Source: Rhodospirillales bacterium (GTDB lineage: Bacteria > Pseudomonadota > Alphaproteobacteria > CACIAM-22H2). Taken from it: a DNA stretch of 57,055 nt. The notes beneath the pieces are model-generated. The model was not told the DNA's origin and searched no databases. It worked only from the letters and a program-made list of their open reading frames with translations. Of this stretch, positions 20,260 through 29,367 are shown one piece after another. Both the position numbers and the translations under genes were made by a program. The DNA is taken from the NCBI GenBank assembly GCA_947445225.1, contig CANFCX010000003.1, positions 1 through 57,055 of the forward strand, given 5' to 3'. Position 1 is the first letter of the stretch. Each line of letters opens with the position of its first letter.

Positions 20260-20976
20260 ATGGCTCTCGGATATGACAATCGCGCGCTAGGCCGTGGCGC
20301 CGAGCAAGCTCTCGTTGATGAGGGCCTGCGCGCCCATATGCTGCGCGTATACAACTACATGGCGTCCGGGCTGGCGCTGACCGGAATCGTTGCTTATCTG
20401 GTCGCCAGTACGCCATCCCTGGCCCAGGCGATCTTCGGCACGCCGCTGCAATGGGTCGTGATGCTGGCGCCGATTGGCTTCGTTCTCTTCCTGTCGGCGC
20501 GCATCCACAGGATGAACTTTTCGACCGCGCAGTTGACCTTCTGGGTCTTTGCAGGGGTCATGGGCCTGTCGATGGCCTCGATCTTCCTCGCCTTCACGGG
20601 GGCAAGCGTCGCGCGCGTCTTCTTCATCACTGGCGGCACTTTCGCGGCGATGAGCCTGTATGGCTACACGACGAAGAGCGACCTGTCGCGGTTCGGCTCG
20701 TTCCTGTTCATGGGCCTGATCGGCGTTATCCTCGCCAGCATCGTCAATATCTTCCTGGCGAGTTCCGCGCTTCAATTCGCGATTTCCGTGATCGGCGTTC
20801 TCGTGTTCGTGGGCCTGACCGCCTATGACACGCAGCGGATCAAGGAGACCTATCTCGAAGCCGACGATCACGAGACGACGGGAAAGAAGGCGCTGATGGG
20901 CGCGCTGACGCTCTATCTCGACTTCATCAATTTGTTCGTGATGCTGATGCAGCTTTTCGGTCAGCGCCGCGACTAA
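20260..20976 (+). CDS. Bax inhibitor-1/YccA family protein
   Basis: 7-TM; YGYTTKSDLSRFGSFLFMGLIG...FVGLTAYDTQRIKETY...LYLDFINLF. Confidence 0.93.
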   Translation: MALGYDNRALGRGAEQALVDEGLRAHMLRVYNYMASGLALTGIVAYLVASTPSLAQAIFGTPLQWVVMLAPIGFVLFLSARIHRMNFSTAQLTFWVFAGVMGLSMASIFLAFTGASVARVFFITGGTFAAMSLYGYTTKSDLSRFGSFLFMGLIGVILASIVNIFLASSALQFAISVIGVLVFVGLTAYDTQRIKETYLEADDHETTGKKALMGALTLYLDFINLFVMLMQLFGQRRD

Positions 20977-20999
20977 AACCGACACACGCGGTTGAGACG

Positions 21000-21032
21000 A
21001 ACCGGGGCCTTCGCGGCCCCGGTTTCTTTTTT
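21000..21032 (+). terminator. Rho-independent terminator
   Basis: AACCGGGGCC-ttcgc-GGCCCCGGTT followed by TCTTTTTT. Confidence 0.9.
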
Positions 21033-21111
21033 GGCCCGCCGGCGAGGCTTGCCAATACCATCGGACTCCGAGCCGTGTTAGGTTTGTCCGTCCAGGCGGA
21101 AGCTGGAGAAA

Positions 21112-21945
21112 ATGAGCCAAATGACCGGAACCGCGTTGCGCGCTTGGACCGCAGCACAGCCCGCGACCGCCACGGCGCCCGGCGAAGCGCGGCTTACTTT
21201 GTCCGTTGTCGTGCCGGTACGCGACGAGGCCGAAAACATCGCGCCCCTGATCGCGGAAATCGATCGCGCCCTGGCCGCGCATTCACCCTTCGAAGTGATA
21301 TATGTCGATGATGGCAGCGCCGACGACACACCGCGCCGGCTGGCCGAAGCCAAGGCGCTGTACCCCTGGCTGCGTGTGCTGCGCCATCGCGGGAGCTGCG
21401 GGCAAAGTGCGGCGTTGACCACGGGCATCCGCGCCGCGCGGGCCGAATGGATCGCCACGCTCGACGGCGACGGCCAGAACGATCCGGCCGACATTGGGGT
21501 GCTTTTGCGGGCGCTGGGGGACAGCGCCGCGGCCGACGCGCCCGCCCTGGTCGCCGGCCTTCGCCGCCGCCGCCGCGACGGCATCGGTAAACGCGTGGCC
21601 TCGCGCATCGCCAATTTCATCCGGTCCCGGCTGTTGCGCGACGACACGCCCGATACTGGCTGCGGGTTGAAGCTGTTCCGGCGCTCGGCTTTCCTCGCCT
21701 TGCCGAATTTCGATCACATGCATCGCTTCCTGCCGGCGCTTTTTCGCCGGAGCGGGGGCTGCGTGCGGCTGGTCGAGGTCGGCCATCGCCCGCGGACAAG
21801 CGGAATTTCAAAATACGGGAATCTACAACGCGCGCTGGTCGGCAGCGTCGACCTTTTCGGGGTGATGTGGCTGCAGCGGCGCAGCCGGCTCCCCGTCGTC
21901 GAAGGCGACGGCGACGCGCCTCCTTCTTCCAACACCGGGGAATAG
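21112..21945 (+). CDS. family 2 glycosyltransferase (polyprenyl-phosphate type)
   Basis: TLSVVVPVRDEAENIAPLIAEIDRAL...VIYVDDGSADDTPRRL...TLDGDGQNDPADI. Confidence 0.9.
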   Translation: MSQMTGTALRAWTAAQPATATAPGEARLTLSVVVPVRDEAENIAPLIAEIDRALAAHSPFEVIYVDDGSADDTPRRLAEAKALYPWLRVLRHRGSCGQSAALTTGIRAARAEWIATLDGDGQNDPADIGVLLRALGDSAAADAPALVAGLRRRRRDGIGKRVASRIANFIRSRLLRDDTPDTGCGLKLFRRSAFLALPNFDHMHRFLPALFRRSGGCVRLVEVGHRPRTSGISKYGNLQRALVGSVDLFGVMWLQRRSRLPVVEGDGDAPPSSNTGE

Positions 21946-21949
21946 TTCC

Positions 21950-22249
21950 GTGTCGAACGAGACGATTTGGCTGGTCATCGGTTTCGTTGGCCAGGGGTTG
22001 TTTTCAGCGCGCTTCGTTGTTCAATGGCTGCAAAGCGAGCGGCGGCGGCGCAGCGTCATTCCCGTCGCTTTCTGGTATTTCAGCATGGCTGGCGGCGCCG
22101 TCCTTTTGTCCTATGCGATCTATCGCCTCGATCCGGTTTTCATCGTCGGGCAACTCGCCGGTCTGTTCATCTATGCGCGCAACCTGCACCTGATCGGCCG
22201 CGAACGGCGCGAGGCGGCGGAGTCGGAAGAGGCGGCCCCGCCGGCATGA
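21950..22249 (+). CDS. lipid-A-disaccharide synthase N-terminal-like (LABN) domain protein
   Basis: 99 aa; IGFVGQGLFSARFVVQWLQSERRRRSVIPVAFWYFSMAGGAVLLSYAIYRLDPVFIVGQ; GTG start. Confidence 0.88.
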   Translation: MSNETIWLVIGFVGQGLFSARFVVQWLQSERRRRSVIPVAFWYFSMAGGAVLLSYAIYRLDPVFIVGQLAGLFIYARNLHLIGRERREAAESEEAAPPA

Positions 22250-23871
22250 GGCGCTGGCCGGTTGCGCTGTTCGGGGCGGCGGTGTTGTGGCTCGCCGTGG
22301 TCGCCTCCGCGCTGCTGTCGCGCGCCCCACTGCCGGTCGACGAGACTCGGTATCTCGCCGCGGCCTGGGAGATGTGGTCGCGCGGGGATTTCCTGGTCCC
22401 GCATCTGAACGGCGTCCCCTATTCACACAAGCCGCCACTGCTGTTTTGGCTCATGCATTTGGGCTGGACGGTATTCGGAGTCGTCGAATGGTGGGCGCGG
22501 GTCGTGGCGCCGCTGTTTTCGCTCGGCGCCTTGATTCTGACGGCGCTCCTGGCCCGGCGGCTGTGGCCTGACGACGCGCCGGCGGCCGGGTTGGCGCCGC
22601 TGGTGCTGGTCGGATTCGGGCTTCTCGGCGTGCTCGCGCCGATGACGATGTTCGATGGCATGAATATGTTTTTCACCGCTCTGGGACTTCTCGGTGTCTT
22701 GCGCGCGGCCGAAGGCCGCCGGCGATCGGGTTGGATGCTATTCGGTTTCGCCATCGGGCTCGGCATTCTGTCGAAGGGGCCGGTTATCCTTGTCGGGCTG
22801 CTGCCGGCGCCGTTGTTGGCGCCGATCTGGGCGGCGCGCGGCCAATGGGGTGGCCCGGGGCGCTGGTATGGCGGGCTCGGCGTGGCCATCCTCGGCGGCG
22901 CCGCCGTGGCGCTTGCCTGGGCGATCCCGGCGGCTTTTTCCGGCGGTCCCGAATTCCGCGACATGCTTCTTTTCGGCCAGACCGCCGGACGGGTGCTCGA
23001 CGCCTTCGCCCATGGCCGTCCCTGGTGGTGGTACCTCGCGTTGCTGGCACCGCTCCTCTACCCGTGGGCCTGGTGGCCCGGCCTGTGGCGGGCGGTGTCG
23101 CAAGCCTGGCCGCTGCGGTTCGACCGCGGATTGCGGTTCTGCGTTTGCGTGGTGGTTCCGGCGTTGCTTGTATTTTCGCTGATCAGCGCCAAACAGCCGC
23201 ATTATCTGCTGCCATTGTTTCCGGTTTTCGCGCTGGCCTTTGCCCGGCTTCTTAGCTGGAACCCGCTGAACGACCGGCCCCTGGCGCGGCTGCCCGTGGC
23301 ATTGCCGACGATTGTTCTTGGCATCGCCGTGCTGCTCGCGCCCCCGGTCGCCGGATGGATCGCCGAATCGCCGCCGTGGTTGGCCGACATCCCCTGGCTC
23401 GGTGGTGTCCTGCTGGCGGCGGCGGGCGGCGGCTTGATCATGGACGGCCCGCGCACCGTGAGCGTTCGCATCGCATCGATCGCGGCGGTCACGACGTTGA
23501 CGGTGTGTGTCGTTAACGTCGCCGGTTTCGCCGCGGCCGGCCCTTATTACGATCTGCGGGGCATCGCCACCGTCCTCGCCGATGGTGAGCGGGAGGGCAG
23601 GCCGATCGCCCATGTCGGCGATTACGAGGGCCAGTTCCATTTCCTGGGCCGATTGCGAAAACCGATCGAGGATGTCCTGGCGCCGGACGCTCAGGCCTGG
23701 GCGCGGGCGCATCCCAACGGCCTGATCGTGGCCTATTTCAGGGGCAATCCCGCGGGGCTGCCGCAACGGCCGCTGTGGCTCCAGCCCTATCGCGGGCGTT
23801 GGGCGGCGGTTTGGAGCGCCGGGGTAGTCGGCGAGGACGGCGCCAAGCTGCTTGAAGATCGTTTCCCCTAG
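22246..23871 (+). CDS. ArnT-like GT39/GT83 family glycosyltransferase
   Basis: 542 aa multi-TM; DETRYLAAAWEMWSRGDFLVPHLNGVPYSHKPPLLFWL; overlaps LABN gene by ATGA. Confidence 0.9.
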   Translation: MRRWPVALFGAAVLWLAVVASALLSRAPLPVDETRYLAAAWEMWSRGDFLVPHLNGVPYSHKPPLLFWLMHLGWTVFGVVEWWARVVAPLFSLGALILTALLARRLWPDDAPAAGLAPLVLVGFGLLGVLAPMTMFDGMNMFFTALGLLGVLRAAEGRRRSGWMLFGFAIGLGILSKGPVILVGLLPAPLLAPIWAARGQWGGPGRWYGGLGVAILGGAAVALAWAIPAAFSGGPEFRDMLLFGQTAGRVLDAFAHGRPWWWYLALLAPLLYPWAWWPGLWRAVSQAWPLRFDRGLRFCVCVVVPALLVFSLISAKQPHYLLPLFPVFALAFARLLSWNPLNDRPLARLPVALPTIVLGIAVLLAPPVAGWIAESPPWLADIPWLGGVLLAAAGGGLIMDGPRTVSVRIASIAAVTTLTVCVVNVAGFAAAGPYYDLRGIATVLADGEREGRPIAHVGDYEGQFHFLGRLRKPIEDVLAPDAQAWARAHPNGLIVAYFRGNPAGLPQRPLWLQPYRGRWAAVWSAGVVGEDGAKLLEDRFP

Positions 23872-24090
23872 GCGGCTCCCTCAGGGGTTGCATCAACCAC
23901 AGCCCGGATACCCCTGAATTATTGGGGATTTATCCAATTTTAAGTATAGGCTAGTATTAATACAACCAGCGATCGGCACGCCGACGCGGCATAGATGACG
24001 CCGCGCCCGGCGCCCGGCACGCAAGAATCGCGTGGAGACTGACTGCGTACGCGGAAGGACTAGGCCGTCGGGCCACCGGGAGGGCGCCAG

Positions 24091-25359
24091 GTGAGTCTCC
24101 TCATCGAGTTTCTTGAATTCATAGAGATCCCGCCGGGTGAACCGGTCGGCAAGCTGCTGTCCCGCGTATTGCTCAAAAGCCGCCAGATCACCAATGCCGA
24201 GGCAGGCACCTTCTTCGTGCTGCATGGCCGCGGCCCTCATCGAAAACTCGAAGCATCCAGCCTGCAAAACGATCGCGTCCGGCTCAAATCCGCGGGTTTT
24301 GTCATTCCGGTCACGACCAGCTCGATCGCCGGTTATGTCGCGACGACCGGGGAAATCGTGATCATCGACGATCTCTATGCGATTCCGGCGGGGCGATCCT
24401 ACAGCTTCAATCCCGCCTTCGATCAGGCCACGGGTTATCAAAGCCGCTCGATGTTGTGTTTCCCGCTCCAAAACTATGCGGGCGAGTTGACCGGGGTCGT
24501 TCAGCTCCTCAATCGCCGATTGCCCGGAAGCGACAAACCCGTTCCCTTCACGCGCGACCAGGTCGATCTGATCGGCCCGATCAATCACATCGTGGGCACG
24601 GCCATCGAACGCGCCCAGATGGTCGACCGCATCCACCGGCAAAATAAACGGCTTCGCGAACGTGCCCGGCTGCTTACCGAACAACGGTCGCGGATCGAAG
24701 CACTTCAGGACGAAACCGAAGACGCTTTCCAGATTTCGATCAGGCTGCTCGCGCGCGCCGCCGAACTTCATGACGAGGACACCGGCAACCACATCCTGCG
24801 GACCAATGAATACAGCTATTACCTCGCCAAGTGTTTGGATATGCCGGACGATTTCTGCGACGAAATCCGCTACAGCGCGCAGCTTCACGACGTCGGCAAG
24901 ATGAGCGTCGATGCCGCGGTTCTGAAAAAACGCGGAGGTCTATCGTCGCTGGAGCGCGACGAAATAAACCGCCACCCCTATTACGGCTACAAGATATTGT
25001 CGGCTTCGGACCGGTTGCGGATGGCCGCGGAGATCGCCTATTGCCATCATGAAAAATGGGACGGCACCGGTTATCCGCGCAAACTGAAGGGCGACGAGAT
25101 TCCGTTATCCGCGCGCATCGTCCAGATCGCCGATATCTATGACGCCCTTCGTTCCGAGCGCCCCTATAAACCCGCCTTCAGCCACGAACGATCGGTAGCG
25201 ATTATCACCAAGGGGGACGACCGCATCGACCCGCGTGCCCATTTCGATCCGCGGCTGATCGATCTGTTCGCCGCCAATCACGAAGGCATGGACCGGTTGT
25301 GGTGCGAGCTCGCCGATCCACCCGGCGCCGTCGTCGCACCCGTCGTCCAGCACGCTTAG
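24091..25359 (+). CDS. GAF + HD-GYP domain protein (candidate cyclic-dinucleotide phosphodiesterase)
   Basis: GTG start; N-terminal GAF; LHDVGKM and HHEKWDGTGYPRKLKGDEIPLSARIVQIADIYDAL. Confidence 0.88.
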   Translation: MSLLIEFLEFIEIPPGEPVGKLLSRVLLKSRQITNAEAGTFFVLHGRGPHRKLEASSLQNDRVRLKSAGFVIPVTTSSIAGYVATTGEIVIIDDLYAIPAGRSYSFNPAFDQATGYQSRSMLCFPLQNYAGELTGVVQLLNRRLPGSDKPVPFTRDQVDLIGPINHIVGTAIERAQMVDRIHRQNKRLRERARLLTEQRSRIEALQDETEDAFQISIRLLARAAELHDEDTGNHILRTNEYSYYLAKCLDMPDDFCDEIRYSAQLHDVGKMSVDAAVLKKRGGLSSLERDEINRHPYYGYKILSASDRLRMAAEIAYCHHEKWDGTGYPRKLKGDEIPLSARIVQIADIYDALRSERPYKPAFSHERSVAIITKGDDRIDPRAHFDPRLIDLFAANHEGMDRLWCELADPPGAVVAPVVQHA

Positions 25360-25360
25360 G

Positions 25361-25834
25361 TTAGACGCTCTTTCCGTCCGCCGCCCGTCGTTCGCCCGCC
25401 CCGTCGCGCCGGCGGCGGAAGACGGCGACAATCTTCCGGCGGGCGATGCGCCAGCCCTGTCCGGTACGCTCGAAACTGTCATGGAATTCACCGACGGCAT
25501 CCAGCCCGTCGAGCGGGTAGGGCGGCGTCTGGCCCTCGATGCCGTCATGGCGGGCCACAAGGAAATAGGTCACGGCGTCGGCTTTATCCGCATCGACGAC
25601 GGCGAAGAGCGTGCCCGTGCACAGATGACGCGTGACCATGTCTGTGGACCGCGTTTCCATCTCGCGGCGGATCGCGGCATGACCGACATGGACCTTGCCG
25701 AATCGTTCAAAACAGCCATCGGTGGTGAATAGGGCCGCGAGGTCGCCATAACGGCGTTGGTCGACGAGATGGCTGAAGGCGATACACAGGCGCTCGCATT
25801 CGGCCTCGATCGCCAATCGCTCCGACGGGTTCAC
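25361..25834 (-). CDS. SnoaL-like / NTF2-fold protein
   Basis: ECERLCIAFSHLVDQRRYGDLAALFTTDGCFERFG...AIRREMETRS...HDSFERTGQGWRIARRKIVAVFRR. Confidence 0.8.
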   Translation of the reverse strand: MNPSERLAIEAECERLCIAFSHLVDQRRYGDLAALFTTDGCFERFGKVHVGHAAIRREMETRSTDMVTRHLCTGTLFAVVDADKADAVTYFLVARHDGIEGQTPPYPLDGLDAVGEFHDSFERTGQGWRIARRKIVAVFRRRRDGAGERRAADGKSV

Positions 25835-25981
25835 GAGACCTTACGCCCCGCGCTTTCGAAACCGGATGGATGTCACGCGATCCAATGCAGTGCGATACTG
25901 GGAACGATGTGCGCGAAACTATAGCAGCCACTCGTGGGGCGCAAATGCGGTCCTTGGGAACAGGCACCGATCGCTCGTGTG

Positions 25982-26788
25982 ATGCCGCTATTTAGCGACG
26001 TCTCGACCGTGCTGGCCGGGGTGCTGGCCATCGCCGCGGTCGTCGCCATTGGCATTTTCGCCTTCACCCGATTTCGGCGCGCGCGGCGCGATCTTTCGGC
26101 GGCGGCCGGGGACACCCTACCGCCGCGGCCGGAATTCTACGACCCCGACATGCCACCGGCCGCGCCCGGCGCCGCCGCCCAGCGGGCGCTGCGCTCCCTG
26201 TCTTATGTCGTCTTCGACACCGAAACCACCGGTCTGAGGCCGTCGCTGGGCGACGAGATTGTCGCCATCGCTGGCGTCCGGGTCATCGACGGCCGCGTCG
26301 ACGCGAGTGATACCTTCAACCGCCTGGTCAATCCGGGCCGTGGCATCCCGAAGCAATCGACGCGGTTCCATGGAATCACCGACGACATGGTTCGCCACGA
26401 ACCGCCGCTTGCCGTCGTGCTCCCGCAATTCAAGGCATTCATCGGCGATTCCGTTCTGGTCGCGCACAACGCCGCGTTCGACATGAAGTTTCTGAAAATG
26501 AAGGAGGCCGAGCTCGCAATCCGCTTCGACAATCCGGTCTTGGACACGTTGCTGATCTCGGCTTTCCTGTTCGACACATCGCAGGACCACAGCCTGGACG
26601 CCGTGCTTGGCCGGTTCGACATTCCCGCGTTGGGGCGGCACACGGCGCTGGGCGACGCACTCGCCACCGCCGCCGCTTTCATTCGCTTGATCGAAATTCT
26701 CGAAGATCGCGGCATTGGAACGTTCGAGCGGCTTCTCCGCGTCTCGAACATGGCGATGGAGGTGCGGGTTCGGCAGGCCCGCTTTTGA
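25982..26788 (+). CDS. 3'-5' exonuclease, DnaQ-like DEDD family, membrane-anchored
   Basis: N-terminal TM; YVVFDTETTGLRPSLGDEIVAIAGVRVIDG...LVAHNAAFDMKFL...HTALGDALATAAAFIRL; start uncertain (ORF opens at 25934). Confidence 0.88.
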   Translation: MPLFSDVSTVLAGVLAIAAVVAIGIFAFTRFRRARRDLSAAAGDTLPPRPEFYDPDMPPAAPGAAAQRALRSLSYVVFDTETTGLRPSLGDEIVAIAGVRVIDGRVDASDTFNRLVNPGRGIPKQSTRFHGITDDMVRHEPPLAVVLPQFKAFIGDSVLVAHNAAFDMKFLKMKEAELAIRFDNPVLDTLLISAFLFDTSQDHSLDAVLGRFDIPALGRHTALGDALATAAAFIRLIEILEDRGIGTFERLLRVSNMAMEVRVRQARF

Positions 26789-26798
26789 TCGATCGGCG

Positions 26799-28250
26799 TT
26801 ACCCCCCGAGAATTTCGCCGGTCGCGTCGGCGCGGGCGCGCCGGCGGAAGGAACCGATGGATTTCAGGGCGCGGCGCAGCGCGCTTTTTTCCGGCCGCGA
26901 CATCGATTCGAGCCGAACCAGGTTGCCGACGGGCCGGCCGGCGCGGTAATCGGCCAGTTGCTGCCGCAGCAGCAGGAACCCAATATGCTCGAACGCCGCG
27001 ACCAACTCGTCATGGTCGTTGGCGTCGAGCCGGCCGCGGGCGCGGAGCGCCCCGAGGCGGCCGAGCGTGGAGGTTTGCTCCAATCCGTCGACCAGGGCCA
27101 AGAGACGCACCGATTCGACCAAGGGCACGGTGGCGTGCCGCTTGATGTCGAAGCGTCCGCCGGTTCCGGTGCGGAAGCGGCCCAACCAGTCCAGGCCCAC
27201 GCCATGGCCGGAATCGTCGCGAGCCATCGTGGCGAGGAAATTCGGATGGGACGCCGCGATCTTGGTGATGTCGGCGCGCAACGCGGCGGCAAGAGCGGCC
27301 TCGCCCCAGACCGGTTGGAAATCGAAAAAGATATCGGCATTCAGCACGGCTTCGCCGCCGCGGCGTTTGGCCCACAGCGCCACCTGATGGCGCCATTGGG
27401 ACAAGGTCTTGCGCCACAGCGGATTGGTGGCCATCACATGGCCCTGGCAATACGGGATGCCGATTGCGTCGAGGTCGGCGGTCAGCTTCGTCGCGAATTC
27501 GATGAAATAACCGTCGATCCGGTCATGGGCGTCGTCCGGGTAGTCGGCGATGATGAATCCGTTGTCCTGATCGGGGAACAGGAAACTTTCGCCGCGCCCG
27601 CCCGAGCCCATGACGATAAGGGCCGACGCCACGGGAGGCGGACCCCGGCCGCGTTCCTGCATGGCCTGGGTCGCGGTCTCGGCCAGGTGCCGGTGAATGT
27701 CGCGATTGATGTCGGTCAACAGTGCCTGGATGTCCGGGGCCGGCAGGTTGTCCTCCAACAATTCCTCGGCGATGTCGGCCTGTGCCGCCTTCACCTGCCG
27801 CAAACCGGCGACATCGCCTTCTTGGGTTAGCCGCTCGATCTGGCCCATGGTTCGCGACGCGGCCGCGGCCAGGGTCTCGGTGAGGTCAAGCATGCCGACC
27901 AACCGATGGCCATCGTCGACGACCGGCATGTGGCGCCGGTGCTGCCGGCGCATGCGGGCGATGGCGCGATAGAGATAGTCGTCGGCCTCGGCGACCGCGA
28001 CCGGCCGCGTCATGACCGCCTCCACCGCAATCTCCGGGCCATGCTGGAATGTCACGCGGCGCGCGATGTCCTGCTCGGTAAGAATGCCGACCGGCCGCCG
28101 ATCGGCATCAACGACGACCGCGCTCGATTGGCCGGACCGCGAGAGCAGGGCGACGACATCGGCGAGTTTGGTCCCTGGGCCGCAGGCGACCGGCGGGGCG
28201 CCCATGACATCGCGGACCCGTTTGCTGAAGATTTCGGTCTGCGCGGCCAT
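26799..28250 (-). CDS. CBS-domain / DUF294 putative nucleotidyltransferase
   Basis: Two CBS units (RDVMGAPPVACGPGTKLADVV..., MTRPVAVAEADDYLYRAIARMRRQHRRHMPVVD) and MGSGGRGESFLFPDQDNGFII. Confidence 0.9.
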   Translation of the reverse strand: MAAQTEIFSKRVRDVMGAPPVACGPGTKLADVVALLSRSGQSSAVVVDADRRPVGILTEQDIARRVTFQHGPEIAVEAVMTRPVAVAEADDYLYRAIARMRRQHRRHMPVVDDGHRLVGMLDLTETLAAAASRTMGQIERLTQEGDVAGLRQVKAAQADIAEELLEDNLPAPDIQALLTDINRDIHRHLAETATQAMQERGRGPPPVASALIVMGSGGRGESFLFPDQDNGFIIADYPDDAHDRIDGYFIEFATKLTADLDAIGIPYCQGHVMATNPLWRKTLSQWRHQVALWAKRRGGEAVLNADIFFDFQPVWGEAALAAALRADITKIAASHPNFLATMARDDSGHGVGLDWLGRFRTGTGGRFDIKRHATVPLVESVRLLALVDGLEQTSTLGRLGALRARGRLDANDHDELVAAFEHIGFLLLRQQLADYRAGRPVGNLVRLESMSRPEKSALRRALKSIGSFRRRARADATGEILGG

Positions 28251-28265
28251 GGGCGGTTCTCTAGC

Positions 28266-28934
28266 CTAGGGGCGAGGCGGATCGGAAAGGATGCCGGCGA
28301 GAGCGGCGACATCTAAACGCCGCGCCAGGCGTTCGCGCAGGGCCACCATCTGGAACGAGATCGAGTTGGCGATAATTTCTGCATCGTTGCCGCTGTAGCG
28401 CCGATGAATGGGCAAGGCTTCGAAAATTCGGCGTCCCGAGGTTTCGGCGATTCGCGCCGCCGGCAATGGCGCCGTGGAACGGATTTGATCGAGGCGCTGA
28501 GTGAGTTCACCGATCGCGGCGGTCCAGTCCGGTGGCTCCGGTGTTAACCTCGGCGTATCCTCTAGCGTGGACCGATAGAGATCGGTCAGGGCTTCGTTCC
28601 GCAAGGAACCATGGGGCCGCAACAACCCCTCCAGGATGACCACGAGATCGGCCAACACCGCGGCGAAGCCGTGGCTGCGGCTGAGCGCCAGGGCATCGAG
28701 GAAACTGCGTTCGGCATAAAGCGCGTGGCTGAAAAGGCCGACCCTGGCGCGGCAATAATCGTCGATTGTTTTTTGGGCGATATAGGCGGCCTGACTGCGC
28801 AAGAAATCAGCAAGCTCGTGCCGGGTGGCGATGGGCGGAGTCCACCACCATTGCGCCAAAACATTGAGAAGACGCGTTAATCGCCCTTCGGTTGGGTTTG
28901 GCTTCGATCTCGGTGCCGGGTTGAAGCTGGTCAT
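28266..28934 (-). CDS. conserved hypothetical protein
   Basis: 223 aa from MTSFNPAPRSK; directly follows the divergent region and co-directional with DUF294; no family recognised. Confidence 0.65.
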   Translation of the reverse strand: MTSFNPAPRSKPNPTEGRLTRLLNVLAQWWWTPPIATRHELADFLRSQAAYIAQKTIDDYCRARVGLFSHALYAERSFLDALALSRSHGFAAVLADLVVILEGLLRPHGSLRNEALTDLYRSTLEDTPRLTPEPPDWTAAIGELTQRLDQIRSTAPLPAARIAETSGRRIFEALPIHRRYSGNDAEIIANSISFQMVALRERLARRLDVAALAGILSDPPRP

Positions 28935-28991
28935 GGCCCATGATATTAAAAGATTCTTAAAAAATGATCCCTCCTTACCGGCGGCGGGAAT

Positions 28992-29025
28992 ATTACGGCC
29001 AACTTTCATCAAAGTGGGCCGTAAT
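28992..29025. promoter_or_regulatory. imperfect inverted repeat upstream of symporter operon
   Basis: ATTACGGCC-a-ACTTT-catc-AAAGT-g-GGCCGTAAT: 9 bp + mismatch + 5 bp arms. Confidence 0.5.
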
Positions 29026-29086
29026 GGCGAACCAAGCGCAGGCTTGGATTCCTTCGACCCAAGGGGGGGACGAACAGGAGGCGCCC

Positions 29087-29356
29087 ATGCAGGAATCAAC
29101 GCTCTCACGCGAGAAGATGGACAATTATTGGCGGAAAACGTCCCGCTTGATGTGGACTATCCTAGCCTTGTGGTTTATCGCCAGTTTCGTCGTTCATTTC
29201 TTCGCGGTCCCGCTTAACGGGATCAAGATCCTCGGGTTCCCGCTCGGCTTCTACTTCGCCGCGCAGGGGTCGCTGATCGCGTTTGTCGTTCTGTGTTTCT
29301 GGAACGCCTACGCACAGAACAAGATCGATGAAGAATTCGGCGTTGCCGAGGACTGA
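29087..29356 (+). CDS. DUF4212 family small subunit of Na+:solute symporter
   Basis: YWRKTSRLMWTILALWFIASFVVHFFAVPLNGIKILGFPLGFYFAAQGSLIAFVVLCFWNAYAQNKID. Confidence 0.93.
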   Translation: MQESTLSREKMDNYWRKTSRLMWTILALWFIASFVVHFFAVPLNGIKILGFPLGFYFAAQGSLIAFVVLCFWNAYAQNKIDEEFGVAED

Positions 29357-29367
29357 GGGGGAAAATC

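Noticed and set aside
24009-24090. c-di-GMP-I riboswitch
   Set aside because: The leader has ACGCAAG- and GGACTAGG-like fragments but not the ordered GGGCAAACC/GACGCAAAGC/GGGTTACCG core; kept only as an unassigned structured leader.
28968-28998. TGATCC upstream of the symporter operon as a third ECF promoter
   Set aside because: Spacing to the nearest TATTA is 20 bp and it lacks the CGTATGACA end shared by the other two sites.
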